DNA of 64,000 nucleotides from Mesostigma viride (lineage: Eukaryota > Streptophyta > Mesostigmatophyceae > Mesostigmatales > Mesostigmataceae): contig RPFO01000213.1 in NCBI GenBank assembly GCA_009746045.1, positions 11,073,593-11,137,592 of the forward strand. Reading direction: 5' to 3'. The translations under genes and the position numbers were made by a program. The notes under the pieces were generated by a model. That model saw only the letters and a program-made list of their open reading frames with translations. It searched no databases and was not told where the DNA came from. Positions 35,790 through 49,085 of this stretch are shown in pieces (position 1 is the first letter of the stretch; each line of letters begins with the position of its first letter).

Positions 35790-37233
35790 TCTGCACCTTG
35801 CGCCTCACTGCTTTGCGCAGTGTTCCGTAATCCTCTCGACTCCATGACAACATCATGAATTTCTTTAACAGACTGGACGCCAGCGTTGCGCCCAACATGC
35901 AGCACAAGCCCTACGAAGTACAGGACAAGACCCGTGGCTAGAGCTTCGCGGAAATCGCCTACTAACCGGCATCGCAGGATCGATGCTGTTTTGAGGAAGG
36001 GTTAGCACAATCACAGAGAACCTCGCAGCCTTGCCTCGTCGAGCTCAGGTTGCACACCTTAGCCCAGGCTCCTACAGTGTAGCTCGGGACACCGCCACCA
36101 GGAAATACAGTACTGGGTGAATACTGAATGCCAAGTGGCACTGGCCGGAAAGACAAGTGAGAAAGGACGGTCCCGCGTCCAAGAAGAACGACAAGTGTAG
36201 CCTTGAGTCTGAACACAACTGGCCAACGCCAGAATCACGCAAGAATGCAACTTCGTCTTGCAAGCTCGACAAGACCGTCGCCTTTGACAAAAGTTGCTTT
36301 GTCACAAAACAAGCGCTTCCAAATGCTCATGTGCTCAGTGCTCACTTATTACAGAGGAAAAACTAAAAGAAACAGCGACTGGGGTGGTCTGCAATGCCTC
36401 GCACCATGCAAAGCCGTGCATGGCTGCTCAGATCGTCGGTTTGGGACACTACCCACTCCAGATCTGTCTATGAGATACTCAGCTTAGGCCATCGCGGGCA
36501 ACCTAGCCAAGTAAAGGTCGTGCCTTTTTTCCGACGAAGCTTCAGTACGGGGCACCCAGCGTAAGCGAATAAATAGCACACACAGCGGGGATTCTTTCGG
36601 TTGTAAACGACAAGTACAGAATGCAGCAATTCTCTCTGTGGCCCAGGAAACGAGCAATAGAGCCAGCCATCCAGCCATAGAATGGCACAACTCTGGAGTA
36701 AGGGGCAGCCGCTCTCTTAGCAACATTCTGTATATTAGATCCCGCAGCGACTTTGGACCGACGTCGGATGTCCCTGTGCCTAGTAGTTATCACTCCGGAC
36801 AGTCAACCAGACAACCCGCTTTACGTTTATAAGATGCTGCACAAGATCGTAGGCTAGCTTTTGTAGCATCTTGCTCGCACGAATCATGTTGGTACCAGTG
36901 TGGCCTGCCGCTGGCCACCTGCGCAGCCAGGTAGGCAACTTCTCTCACCGAAAGCCGGGCCACGCTCACTTTTGGCATCGCAGGCATGGCAGGTACACGT
37001 GACGTCCAGGTTCTCTGGCATCCAGGCTGATGGGATAGAAAGACGCAGCAGTATCACAGGCTGGCCATTTATGATACAAGACGGGCAAGATTCACGGCCT
37101 CGCTGTCAAGAGTACCATGCATAGCACTCATAAAGCCTTTCCAGCTGGCAATGGACCATGTACCAGTGCTGACACAACGGGAATCAGTAGCCATAGGGCC
37201 ATATGTACCCGATCAACCTTGCCTTCGTAACAC
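35790..37233. other. Spacer upstream of the ankyrin gene
   Basis: It should hold the ankyrin gene promoter near 35790-36000. No clear ORF, RNA gene or terminal repeat was found. Confidence 0.45.
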
Positions 37234-39230
37234 TATTAAATTAAATTAACTTAAATAAATTATAACATGCCTCCGTTGGGAGATCATGTGGCACATATTC
37301 CTTGATGGGTGTGGAGGTGGAGGAAGCCGCGTAATCGAGCTAACCTAACTCTAAGCTATCTAGTCTATAAAATCCTAACTACCCTACTCAGCAAAACGCC
37401 CCTTCCTCTGGGGGGGGGGTGGCTTGCCCACAGGGGCTGGCGTGTGAGCCTGGACAATCTTCTGCCACCGCTTCTTGTTCTGCATGGCAGTCCAAAGAAG
37501 GGAGAGGGAGTGGATGCGGTGTTCAAACTGAGCTGGGACCACTAGGTCGGCCAGCAACATCTGGGTGTAGTTCATGGCAGGTTTACCTAGCTTCCTGAGA
37601 ATGTCCTTGGGGCCAGGCCAGGTCAAAATATGCCGCCCTGGCTGGCCAAGCCGCTGGGGGCCGGCCAGACCAAGGGCGGTGTCAACCTGGCTGGTGTGAG
37701 CAAGATGTCCTACAAATGCTATCCTACGCTGCCTAATCTCGTCCGAAATACGAGGCATACCATGATACAAAGACTCTAATGACCTACGCTGGGAAAACCC
37801 TACATTCAGGACCTGTCGGAGCATCCTGTAAACCGTGCCGTCTAGCTTAGCTGCCAGTGTGTCCGTGAGTGTCCACGCTTCGGCGCCATACGTGAGCACC
37901 GTGAGGACGAGGACCTTGAAGAGCATGCGCTTGCGGTGCTCGCCCAGGCCCTTCGAGCGCCAGTAGGTGTTGAGCGAGCGGAGCCTGGCCCAGGCCAGGC
38001 CGATGCGGATGTCCACATCGTCGGCGGTGTCAGGGGGCATGCTCCCCAACAGTTTGAAGCGGTCACGGAACGGGACCTCCGTCCCGTCGAGCAGGAGCGG
38101 CAGCGGTGGGCGTCTGGAGGCCCCGGCCAATCACCATCGCCTCAGTTTTGACACTAATCTCCAACCCCACCGCCCTCGCCTCCAAGCCCAGACAGTCCAG
38201 CCAGGTCTGAATGTGCTCGGGGCGCGCGATGAGGGTGGTGTCGTCCGCATAAATTAGGTCGGCCAGGCGGTAGCCAGTGCCAACCCCGCCGTGCTCGCGC
38301 TTGTTAAGGATGTCCAAGCCTGGCTCGAACCCCTTAAGAGCAGTAAAGCGCGCATGCACGTGCCCGGCGCATGGCGTGATTAAATTAAATTAAATTAATT
38401 TAATTTTAATTATGACAGGCCTCCGTTGGGAGATCATGTAGCACATATTCCTCAAGTGATGGGTGGTGGAGTGGGGAGAGCCGTGTAATCGGACTAACCT
38501 AAAGCTAATCTAGCTAGTCTAGAAAAATCCTAACTACCCTACTCATCAAAACGCCTCCTCCTCTTGGGGGGAGGTGGCTTGCCCACAGGGTCGGGCGTGT
38601 GAGCCTTGACAATCTTCTTCCACCGCCTCTTGTTCTGCATGGCAGACCAAAGAAGGGAGAGAGAGTGGATGCGGTATTCAAACTGGGCTGGGACCAGTAG
38701 GTCATCCAGCAACATCTGTACGTAGTTCGTGACATGTCATCATGGCGTAATCCACAACAATAATGAACAGGTATGGTGACAGGACACAACCTTGCCACAC
38801 CCCGTGGTGAAGGGGGAATGGTGGGGTGGTGCCTTCCGCAGTCCGCACTACTGCCTGTGAGCCCTCATACAGTCGACGAATGGCAGCAATAAACGCTGGT
38901 GGTACCCGATCCAGAGCTAGAATGGCCCAAAGAGCCTCCCAGAGGACCGTGTCAAAGGCCTTGATATAGTCGACAAAAATGAAGACCAGCGGCAGACCAT
39001 CAGGGCAAAGGCGACGCACCTCCTCCATCAACCGGCGCGCGACAAATACAGCCATGACAGTGTTACGACCACGGCGAAAACCCATCTGAGACTCACCCAG
39101 GTGTGGATCCAGCGCGGCACGGAGCCTGTGCAGCATCATGCCCATGAAGACCTTCAGCGCGGCTCTCTGGAGGCAGACACCCTGATAGTTACCGGGGTCA
39201 GCAGCAGATCCCTTCTTGAGCAGAGCCCTT
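37234..39230 (-). mobile_element. 5'-truncated LINE with RT (ORF2 C-terminal half)
   Basis: Reading the minus strand from 39230: RT fingers (KKGSAADPGNYQGVCLQ), GFRRGRNT, catalytic FVDYIKAFDTV (~38960) and GCVLSPYLF; then, after an insertion, the catalytic box LIYADDTTLIA (~38245), an RT thumb region with TYGAEAWTLTDTLAAKL, and the C-terminal end at 37384, a 3' UTR and an AT-rich (TTAAA)n tail at about 37234. No endonuclease domain remains, so the LINE clade is not assigned. At least two frame changes (near 38360 and 38130) show a dead copy. It is interrupted at 38378-38740 by a tail of the same family. Confidence 0.8.
38378..38740 (-). mobile_element. LINE 3' fragment inserted in the LINE RT
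   Basis: 363 bp flanked by the exact 8-bp duplication CATGGCGT (38370-38377 and 38741-38748). It codes on the minus strand for the last ~70 codons of ORF2 (NYVQMLLDDLLVPAQF... to RRRRFDE stop), the 3' UTR and the AT tail. It splits the host RT exactly at the VDYAM motif. Confidence 0.85.
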
Positions 39231-42224
39231 CATATTAGCTGCATGTACATTGCATAAATTGTGCTACTAAATCTAATTCAGTTAGGTTGACGAGACTGTG
39301 AGATGGATATGGACAGGGGTGATGCAATGAGTTTGAGTCATCATATCAACTAGATGTCTCATTGGCATCAACGAGAGACGTTGCAGGCCTGACCGCAGTG
39401 CTAGCTGTCCACTCGAGATTGTGTCATGTGGCTAGCTAGCATGCTTGAAGGATTGGACAAGCCGCTGCGCACCTTGCGTGGCATAGAGAAGCGCCCATGT
39501 GGGCCACTGGTGCAAAAATAGAGGCAAATTAAATTCTACCCTTTGTTTATTCAATATCAGCCACACTGCTGTCAGCCACAGTGCTGACACACTCAGCCAA
39601 GTTGATGTAAAATAAAGCTCTTATCCAACTTTTAAGAACAGGGGATCAGGCAGCATGTCCAGCTATGCTGTACATGCCTGCTCGATCTTCCAAGAAAATG
39701 ACATGCGCAGCACCCATGATCAAAACTGAGTTGACCAGCGGCTGCAAGGGAGCTAAAGTAACTAAATATATTACTCCCCGCACAGTAGGAGCATATAATT
39801 ATGCTCGAAAAAGATTGCCACGTAATCTCACCCTACCCTGGGCCATTCTGTCCGAATACATTCCAATTAAGAGCAGAAATCCTTTCCGTTTGAAAGCAAA
39901 ACCAGAGTGCCACCTCGATCCGCTGCCCGTGCTGCTATGTCGACCAGCTCGAGGAGCGTGCACAGTGATTTATAAGCCCAAGTAACAATGTTACCGCAAC
40001 TACTATCTTAATGAGACAACCACTATTGAAAAGTATATCAATGAGACAACCAGCGCAGTCCACAGGCACGCGCCTTCAATTAATTAATTAAGTACGTCCG
40101 CGTGTTGGTCGACTATAAGTACCCCTTCTGGGGCGACCCCCTTGCCTGGCGATGACTGGGCGAGGAGTTGCGGTGGCCTCGACCAGGTAGCACCTCCCAC
40201 GGTGCCAATCCCACTATGTCACTCGGTGAAAGACGCTGCCATGTCCCCATGGATGATGGTGACCGGGCAAGGCCCATGGTGGCCTACTCCGCTGCCCACA
40301 CGTCTCCAGGTCCATCGTGCTGCTGCCACATGTCCCTGATCCAGGTCAATGCCCACACTTCGGTACGGCAAACGTGTGTGGCCTTTCTTACTAGTTAACG
40401 CGGTTTGGCGTAGTCTCCATGCCTTTCATGTCCCTCCATTCCCTTCCTGCGGCCAAGCGTTTCCCCATCCGAGTTAGAGCGGGTCAACCGACCCCATCTG
40501 CGATTGTATGGGCCGGGGTTGCGGATTTGTACACTTTACCATGGCGCCCTTGCCCCCCCCCTGAGAAAAGGCCAAGGCCAGGATGACAAGGCACTTGATA
40601 CAGAGGTCGTGCGCCCAGTGTGGTGCCCTGTGCTAGCAGGGCAATTTCGCTGCACTGTTGAGGGTTACGTGCTGCACTTGGGACGCGGAGGGCAATAGCT
40701 GCGCCCGCAGGGAACGCTGGAGGGGCTGCAAACGGTTACAGCGCTGGAGGGGGTGAAACCAGGAGTGCATTGGCATTTGCGGCTGCGGAAAAGGCAGTTT
40801 GGAAGCCCAGGTGGCTTTTCCCCCCCCTTCCCCCTTCCCCCCTTTTCCCTGAGCCGCCCCAGGTGGCAGGGCGACGCAGCAACAGGATGGATGCAAAGTA
40901 GCCATGATGGACGCATGGCGTACCCTGGTGCAGCATGGCTTGAAGGGATGATTTAGATGAAGTGTGTAACCTGTCATTTGCTTTACAGGGCCAGCACCGG
41001 CAGGGCTGTGAAGTCACCATTCTTTGCGCCCTGGCCAGGTTGTGTATCCCCGCCAGTACCCATCGTCAAGGTCATCAAGTGCCGCGCTGTTTGAGCGCAA
41101 CCATTGCCAGAAGGGCCCAGGCCTCGCTGAGTCCCATCCGTACCTTTGCAAGGCAACCACCCAGTTATAGTGACCAGTGGGTTGCATGCTATCCCTTTCC
41201 AAGGCAACCACCCAACAGTTATAGTGACCAGTATAGTGACCAGTGGGTTGCATGCTATCCCTTTCCAAGGCACCCCCCGTGAGACAGCAACAAGGGCCAA
41301 CCTTCCCGTAAGCCAAACCCGTTTGGGTTTTCTCGCAAAGTCGGGGACTTCTCTGAGGGGCATGGCCCTGATCTATTCCCAGGAAGGGCAACTGGTCCAG
41401 CAGACGCCCCAACATATTTCAACACCGAAAAGAACACGGGGGGGCCAGGCCAGTCATGGAAAGATTTTACGCCAAACGTGCCAGGCCGTCGCGTGCACAC
41501 AGACCGGAACAAGGAATCTTCGCAGCCTTTCTTGTTGGCAGTTCCGTGTGGACTAGTGGCGCAACAGACTTCCCGCCAGGAAAACCCGAGGAACCGGTGG
41601 AGAAAAAAAAGGGGAAGTCCTTGGGGAAACCTAAGAGCCGCGACTGCGGTCGTGTGGGCGAATACGGGGCATGATTGCCGTGGGGTTGGCAAGAGCTTAC
41701 GGGGTGGTTGGCACACTTGAAGCGCTGGTTTGCACGTCGCAGGGACGATGCTTGCTATTCCACGTTTGGCAGCATCAGCTACTGCCTAGCTGCCCCCGAG
41801 AGGGTGGTGACGAGTGCCCCCCTCTCTCTGGATGACGGGGGGTGCAAGCAACAGCTGGCACCGCCAGCTGCGATACGATAGGCCGGCACGTGTCGTTGAG
41901 CCGCCGCCGACTATAGTGCTATGTGCAGTCGCACACAATCACCAATCATGGCCAGGTTCCATCACCGTAAGCTGGGGTGTGTGTGATCAGCGCGCTCTGC
42001 GCCCCCCCCCCCCCCCCCCCGCGCGCCCCCCCCCGGCATCGCCCATGTCCCATGGCCGTCTTGTCCTTCCCTTCTTCCCGGGGTTGGTTTCCGAACTAAT
42101 TCTTTCCTTCGCGCGTTCCTTCGTATCCCTGATGCCCCATGTCCGATTCCGCCAACGCCACAATCGTCATCGAAAACAATCATCATCATCATCATCATCA
42201 TCATCCCCATCCCCATCCCCATCA
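39231..42224. other. Non-coding spacer
   Basis: No supported gene. It holds an imperfect ~60-bp tandem duplication (about 41153-41270, unit with GTTATAGTGACCAGT), a C20 run (42001-42020) and (CAT)n/(CCCAT)n at 42179-42227 next to the glycosyltransferase stop, where its 3' UTR should lie. Confidence 0.5.
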
Positions 42225-45200
42225 TCATCCCGCCTCCGACCCCGCGGGCAGCCCCCTGCTGGCCGACGCGTCGCGCCCACCCCGCTCGCTCACCTCACCG
42301 CCCTCTCTGCTAATGCTGCCACCCATGCTCATGAGATCTCTGCCACCGCCACCACCCACACGGGACCTGACCGCGGTGGAGGCAAGGGAAGCCCTGCCAC
42401 TGGCGGCCTCTGAGGGGAGCGCCCCCGCCCCCGCCCCCGCCCCCACGCCAGCCCCAGGGACCCTGCGCGCCGCGTCGCCTAGACAGGCCTCCCTCGGCGT
42501 GATGCCCGCGACCAGCGTCATGAGGGTGGCCACGTCTGCGGCCGTGCGGCGGGGGCCAAAGTTCTGATGGGATGAAAACACAGACGGCGTTGGGTGGAAG
42601 AGTGTGGAATGTGGACGTGACAGCATGTGTTGATGGGTGAGTGAGTGGCGGGGGCCAACGTTCTGATGAGGTGGCGGGAGGCGGCGGTGGGGAACGAAAA
42701 AGATAGGACGGAGACATGCAACAACAAGGTGAGGTTGGGCAGAAAAGATGGAAGAGAAAGGAAGGAGCAGGGGATGGGAAATAAAGGTGGGAAACAATAT
42801 GATGATCAAAGTAGACATGTTAACTAGGGGATGGGAAATAAAGGTGGGAAACAATATGAGGATCAAAGTAGACATGTTAACTAGGGGATGGGAAATAAAG
42901 GTGGGAAACAATATGAGGATCAAAGTAGACATGTTAACTAGGGGATGGGAAATAAAGGTGGGAAACAATATGAGGATCAAAGTAGACATGTTAACTAGGG
43001 GATGGGAAATAAAGGTGGGAAACAATATGAGGATCAAAGTAGACATGTTAACTAGGGGATGGGAAATAAAGGTGGGAAACAATATGAGGATCAAAGTAGA
43101 CATGTTAACTAGGGGATGGGAAATAAAGGTGGGAAACAATATGAGGATCAAGGTAGACATGTTAACTAGGGGATGGGAAATAAAGGTGGGAAACAATATG
43201 ATGATCAAAGTAGACATGTTAACTAGGGGATGGGAAATAAAGGTGGGAAACAATATGAGGATCAAAGTAGACATGTTAACTAGGGGATGGGAAATAAAGG
43301 TGGGAAACAATATGAGGATCAAAGTAGACATGTTAACTAGGGGATGGGAAATAAAGGTGGGAAACAATATGAGGATCAAAGCAGACATGTTAACTAGGGG
43401 ATGGGAAATAAAGGTGGGAAACAATATGAGGATCAAAGTAGACATGTTAACTAGGGGATGGGAAATAAAGGTGGGAAACAATATGAGGATCAAAGTAGAC
43501 ATGTTAACTAGGGGATGGGAAATAAAGGTGGGAAACAATATGAGGATCAAAGTAGACATGTTAACTAGGGGATGGGAAATAAAGGTGGGAAACAATATGA
43601 GGATCAAAGCAGACATGTTAACTAGGGGATGGGAAATAAAGGTGGGAAACAATATGAGGATCAAAGTAGACATGTTAACTAGGGGATGGGAAATAAAGGT
43701 GGGAAACAATATGAGGATCAAAGTAGACATGTTAACTAGGGGATGGGAAATAAAGGTGGGAAACAATATGAGGATCAAAGTAGACATGTTAACTAGGGGA
43801 TGGGAAATAAAGGTGGGAAACAATATGAGGATCAAAGTAGACATGTTAACTAGGGGATGGGAAATAAAGGTGGGAAACAATATGAGGATCAAAGCAGACA
43901 TGTTAACTCGTCGTCTGTCCCAACTCAGTCCTCACAGGTGGGTTAAAAAACAGGGGTAAAAAAGTAAAGGTAGAAAGCATAACAAGACAAAATTAGAGAC
44001 AAGAATGGGGAACAAGGTGGGTATCAATTATCAAGGTTGAAAAGCAAAGGTAGAAGCTAAAAATAGAGAAAAGAATGGGAAGTAAAGATGGGAAACAAAA
44101 ATGAGACTCGGAAGCAACGATGGAAGATAAAGATAGGAGACAAGAATGGGGAAAACCGATGCAGACCACAAGCACCACCTTGTCGCCTTGTAGGGCTTGA
44201 CACCATAACTCACTCCCCCCTTTCCTACCCACACACTCTGTCCATCTGAGAGGAGACATCATCAGCACGCTTTACTTTTCTGTACTTTCCACTTAAAATA
44301 CCTATTATTGGCCCTGAGTCCCCATTCGCGGTCTCTACCTGCTAGTGGCATTATCTATCAAGTATCGGTGCTATGTAGCGATTATATAGTCCCTATCCAT
44401 AATCGGCACGTTCTTTCTATCTATTCTTGGTACTTTAGAGGCTTTCTAGGCTCAGACACCTCCCCTCCAATCGCCTTGACGATGGATGGGTGCACGAACT
44501 CTACCTATTTACTGCTCTCTACCTATTCTAGGCACCACTTTATCTGCCCATGTACCCCCCAACTGACATTCATAATCGACCACGCCCTCCCCTTAACACT
44601 GGATTCGTGCGCAATCACACTCGGTAGTCGACACATGCACTTTGTGTAACTTGCCAGTACATAGTACATAATGTTCAAGTTGACCTTACCTTGATAACTA
44701 ATTGATTGATTATATGATTAATATTGGTTGATAATTATTTGACGAGTGGCCTCACCTTGATGATCGACAGGTGTGCCGCCCGCGACGTCATCTCCCACAC
44801 GTCTCGTCGCCGGTACAGCGCGGCGACCGCCCGCGCAAACTCCACCGGGTCGTCTGTGGCAAATCCAGGGGCCACATCCAGACCTCCAGGCAACAACACG
44901 CCGCCCGCATTCACGCCCCCCGCGGCGCCCACCGAGGCCACCGCACCATCGGCGGACATGGACGCCACGGATGATGCAGCGAGGGCACCGATCAGCTTGG
45001 CAGAGACCCGATGGCTGCCATCTCCGTGTACCGTTGCTGATGATGACGATGACGATGACGAATCCCCTGCTCCGTCCGGCCCTCCTCCCAGGACCCCATT
45101 GCCTCCCCCGGCACTTGCACTTCCACCAAGCAAGCCGCTCCCTCCCCCTCCCCCCTCCCCCACGAGCCCAGGGCAGATCTCGCTCCCCCCCAGCAGCGCG

Positions 45201-48200
45201 TCCAATTGCTGCGCGACACCTGGCGTGCCCCGCGCCGGCCGCCCCTTTCCTGTCGGCTCCTGCGTGAGGAGGAGCGACGCGCCAGCGCGCCCCGTCGCGA
45301 CAGGTGGCAGCCCCGCGGCCATCGCCCGCAGCGCGCCCTCGTCCACGCCCGACCCACCCTGCAGGGGGGCCACGTACACGCGGAACCGATCGAACAGCCC
45401 GCCATCCCTCTCCTCGGCCACTGCGGACTTGGGCAGGAAGACGACCGCGCCGGACTTGGCATTGGGCATCGCCTCGCGCGTCTCCTTGGGCCAATCGGAG
45501 CCCGCCACGTGGAGCGTCGCGCCGCGCCCGAGGCAAGCGTGCAGCCGCGGCCACACCTCGGAGAGGTACCAGGCGACCGAGGCCTCGGAGACCGGGTCGT
45601 TGCCATTTGCCAGAAATAGCAACCCTGACCGGGCGGCCCACCGGCTCGGCGATCGGTCTTGGGGATCCACGGCATCTCCCGGCGATGCTATTAATAGACC
45701 GCTATCCTTGTCGCCGTCGCTATTAATAGACCGCCAGTCGGGCACGCCAAAGCTCCTCGCGTCCTCGGGCAGCAGCGACGCGGCGTGGGTACCACCGACC
45801 GTCACCGCCTCCGCAGCCGCCGCTGCTGCTGCGGCGGCAGAGAGCATGGCCGATGATGACAAGGTGGATGGGTTCTCGCCGCTGCCATGGCCTCCGGGGC
45901 CCCCGCCGGAAGATCCATCATCTGCGTGGTCGGACCCTGGACCATGCCCTGTAACCCCCCCGTTACTGCTCCCACTTTTACCATCCCCCCCGCTAACGCC
46001 GGGACCGCCGCTTCTGCCTCCTCCTCCCATGAGATTACCGTTACCATACCCTTTCCTGCCGCCGCTGCCACCGTTCCCCCAGAAGTTTGCGGATGCCAGC
46101 AGCGAGTGCCGCAGGACGAGCATCGCGGGCCTCTCGGCTGCCTTGATGTGCCGCCGCAGAGTGGCCAGGTCGCCCTTGGCCGCCACCAAGGCCACGTCGG
46201 CCGCGCGGTAGATCGCCAGCTCGCGCTGCATGAGCGCCTCGTCGGCCGCGTCGTCCTGGGGGGAGGAGGACCCAGTGGGGGAGTGGCTGCTGGCCTCCCG
46301 TTTACTGGCGATCGGCACCGACTCGCCGGCCGCATCACCCTTGCTGCCACCGCCACTCCTGCCACTGCTGCCACCGCCACGGCTGCCATGGGAAGTGCTG
46401 GCGTCCGTCACTGTGGGATCAGCCGAGCGCGAGGCCGCGGCGCCTCTGCGCACGGCGGATGCTTGCCGAGAGGACATGGAAGGATCTGCGGCTGTTGCTG
46501 CTGAGGACGCGGTGGATGATGCGGGCTGGGGCAGTGATGATGATGACAGCTGGGCGCCTCGCGTCGCGCTGGCCGCACGAGCCCCCCCCGTGGATAAGGA
46601 CAGGGAGGCGGCGAGCAGTGCCCTGCGCGCATGCCCGGCTGTGCCAGCACTATTGCCAGCAACCCTGCCAGCAATATTGCCAGCATTACTGCCAGCATTA
46701 GCGGCGCGACCGGCGGCCCCGTTCATGGTCGCAGAGGTGTCCGTTCCCATGCCGCCAGAGGCTGCCTGCTGCATGTTATTATTATTGTTGCTGTTGCCGG
46801 CTCTAGCGGACCCGCGTGCGTGCGTGCGTGCCCCTTCAAAAGGCAGTGGCCCGCGCGGCTCGACTCTTGACTCTCGCGGGTCTCCTCGTCGCGTGTGCAA
46901 GAAATGGATGCGGTCGGACATGACCACCACGCGCGTGGAGGGAGAGGAGCTGCGGATGGTGCAGAGGAACTCTTCCACTGCGCTGTTGCTGCCAATCACA
47001 TCAGTGCCGTGGTGGCTGGCTTGCGAGGCCATCGGGGAGGAAGAGGGAGGGAAAGTTGAAGAAGCTAAGAGAGAGGAAGACGAAGATGATGAGGATGACG
47101 ACGATGATGATGATGACGAGGATGATGAGGAGGATAAGGAGAAGGCATCACCTGGATTTTTGTTGATGCCGGCGCCAGTGCTACTTCCCAAGCTGGCACT
47201 GGCGGCCCCCACGCCCATGCCATGGGAGTCACCGCTAGCAATCGCTGCTTCGCCACTGCCGGCCGTAACGAGGCCATCCCTGTCCGGCGGCCCCAGCCGG
47301 TCTACCCCCATCGCAGCCGCAGGGCTGTGCCACGGGAACACGAGCGGCAGCAGCGCGACCTCAAAGGGCATGAAGTGGAGGAGGAGCCGTAGCTGGGAGA
47401 TGGCGTGGCCATGGTCATGCTCCGAGGACGGAGACGAGTAGGAAAAGGAGGAAGAGGAGGAGGAGAAGGACGAGTTGGATGCTGCGGCGGATTTCCCATG
47501 GGGTGGGTCGGACTGGGTCACGAGGCAGCCGGGACCCTTGCAGGGGATCCCGATTCGCGACAGCTGGCGCAGGTGCGCTGGGGTCACGTAGGGCCTGGCC
47601 TTCCACGCGTACAGGACGACGCCATGGTGCTGCTCCCGCAGGATCTGCATCAACTGGAGCACCCTGGCGTCTAGGGAGTTTGCTTCGGGGCAGGGGACGC
47701 TCGTGTGGATGACGAGGATGGAGGCGGCGCCGCCCTCTCCGCGGTGCATGTGGACCAGGGCCAGGCACATGGTCAGGAAGAAGAGGAAGAGGGAGAGCGC
47801 GTGGAGGGGCTTCCTCCGGGCGGCCAGGACTGCAAGGGTCGCGGTGCGCTTGGCCTGCCGCCACTTGGCGTCCAGCCGCGGGTGGGCCTCGAGCGTGTGC
47901 GCCCACCATTCAGAGGAGGAGGCGGAGGAGAGGGCATGGCGCGCAAGGGCGGGGTATTCGCCGATGGGAGTCGCCGCGAGCGTACGCGCGGCGTCCCCGG
48001 CGGCGGACGCGGCGACCCCCGCGGCGGACGCGGCGACGCCCGCGGCGGACGCGAGGCAGGCGGAGGCTTTGGTGACGCCATCCCTCACGTCGTTGAGGGT
48101 CACGGACCTCGCGGAGGTGGATGCCTTGATGACGCCGTCCCGCGCTTTGCGTGCATAATTGTAAAGCTGAGGCGAGGCTTTTTCCAAAGCATCTACTACC

Positions 48201-48451
48201 TTTTGGAAATGGGGAGTCGCTTGCTCCCAAACGTCGGCTACCTTGCCACAGCCGGGAAGCTTCGATGTCCTCAGCGCGAGCGGCACGGACCAGACAGGAG
48301 GGGGTTGTGAGGGCCGTTCCTCGGCCACAACTTGCGGCACGGACCAAGCAAGATCACTGTCCAACTCTTCCACATCGGTAACAACCTGTGCAGGCTCGCT
48401 CCTGCATATTGCTTCCGCCGAATCCGCTGGGCGGTCGTCGGCATGCTCCAT
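42225..48451 (-). CDS. Golgi-type GT-B glycosyltransferase, two exons
   Basis: Proposed exons 48451-44756 and 42563-42225, joined in phase 0 (GTGAGG donor, CAG acceptor), giving about 1344 residues. ATG 48451 is the first in frame after a stop. Order: cytosolic N-terminal region with Ala-rich repeats; one membrane segment (about 215-233, LHALSLFLFFLTMCLALVHM), type II topology; GT-B N-domain from ~243 (ILVIHTSVPCPEANSLDARV); a ~600-residue Ser/Gly-rich insertion; GT-B C-domain (~985-1232) with LLFLANGNDP, HVAGSD and the donor-site motif GVDEGALRAMAAGLPPVAT. The second exon continues the last helix (NFGPRRTAADVATLM). Group-1 (GT4-like) transferases move sugars from activated donors; the acceptor is unknown. 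The intron carries a 20-copy minisatellite. Start is divergent from the GTPase gene. Confidence 0.75.
42770..43908. repeat. 57-bp minisatellite, 20 copies, in the glycosyltransferase intron
   Basis: Twenty near-identical 57-bp units (19 codons, so frames persist). Variants: ATGATG in copies 1 and 8, GCAGAC in copies 11, 15 and 20. The minus-strand frame stays open through the array and into exon 2 of the glycosyltransferase. Degenerate related sequence continues to about 44150. Confidence 0.95.
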
Positions 48452-49085
48452 CAGCCGAGAATGCCGGCAAAGGCTTTAAGACGAGCACGCCGCCCTCTAG
48501 GGCGGGCCAAAGCCGGCAAGGAAGCGAAATGCATAAACAATATTTACGTGCAACGTTCGCAACATTCCAAAAACTGCCATGCCAATCGTTCGGTTCTCAC
48601 CAATTTTCTACGTCGTTGCGAAATGCAAATTGCCAATATACCTAAAAGCAAACACGAAATTATGGCGGCAAACGGATGCGGCAGCAAAAGCATGCGGAAT
48701 ACTCCCAGCTAAGTTCAGCATACGGAGATCGTAGTTGCGCGTAGCTTCTGGGCCAGGATCTATACGTTTCTGCGGGCTCAAGCCACGCGGTTCAACCACA
48801 CTGGGACCACCGCGGTGCCTCGCCAACGGTGGGCACCGCATGGCGTGCCATGAATGACCTGTCACCTTCGTGGTGGGGACGAAATCGCTTTTCCCGAACG
48901 TTTCCCTCACAAAACCACGAAGGCAGGCTGCCGGATATAGAGCGCGGGGGTCAAAAGAAAAAGCAACGTTCCAGCGAGCGCGTGAAAATGTTTGTGAGAC
49001 GCCACTGCTGCTAGCCTCGTTAGGCGGAACTGCACACCGCAGGCGGCATTGTTTGGTGGATCAGGCAGCATTCAGGCCGAAGGAA
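48452..49085. promoter_or_regulatory. Divergent intergenic region between glycosyltransferase and Rho GTPase
   Basis: 634 bp separate the two start codons, so both promoters and 5' UTRs should lie here. No defined core promoter motif could be recognised. Confidence 0.4.

Noticed and set aside
42139-42567. Plus-strand ORF with a His run
   Set aside because: Antisense to the glycosyltransferase terminal exon and (CAT)n; the minus frame continues a GT-B C-terminal helix.
42748-43959. 403-residue plus-strand repeat ORF
   Set aside because: Product of the 57-bp minisatellite unit being a multiple of three; no start context or flanking gene on the plus strand.
44724-46211. Plus-strand ORF of 495 residues, and another at 46230-47441
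   Set aside because: Antisense shadows of the glycosyltransferase exon; Pro/Ala-rich by complement of Gly/Ser codons, with no domain.
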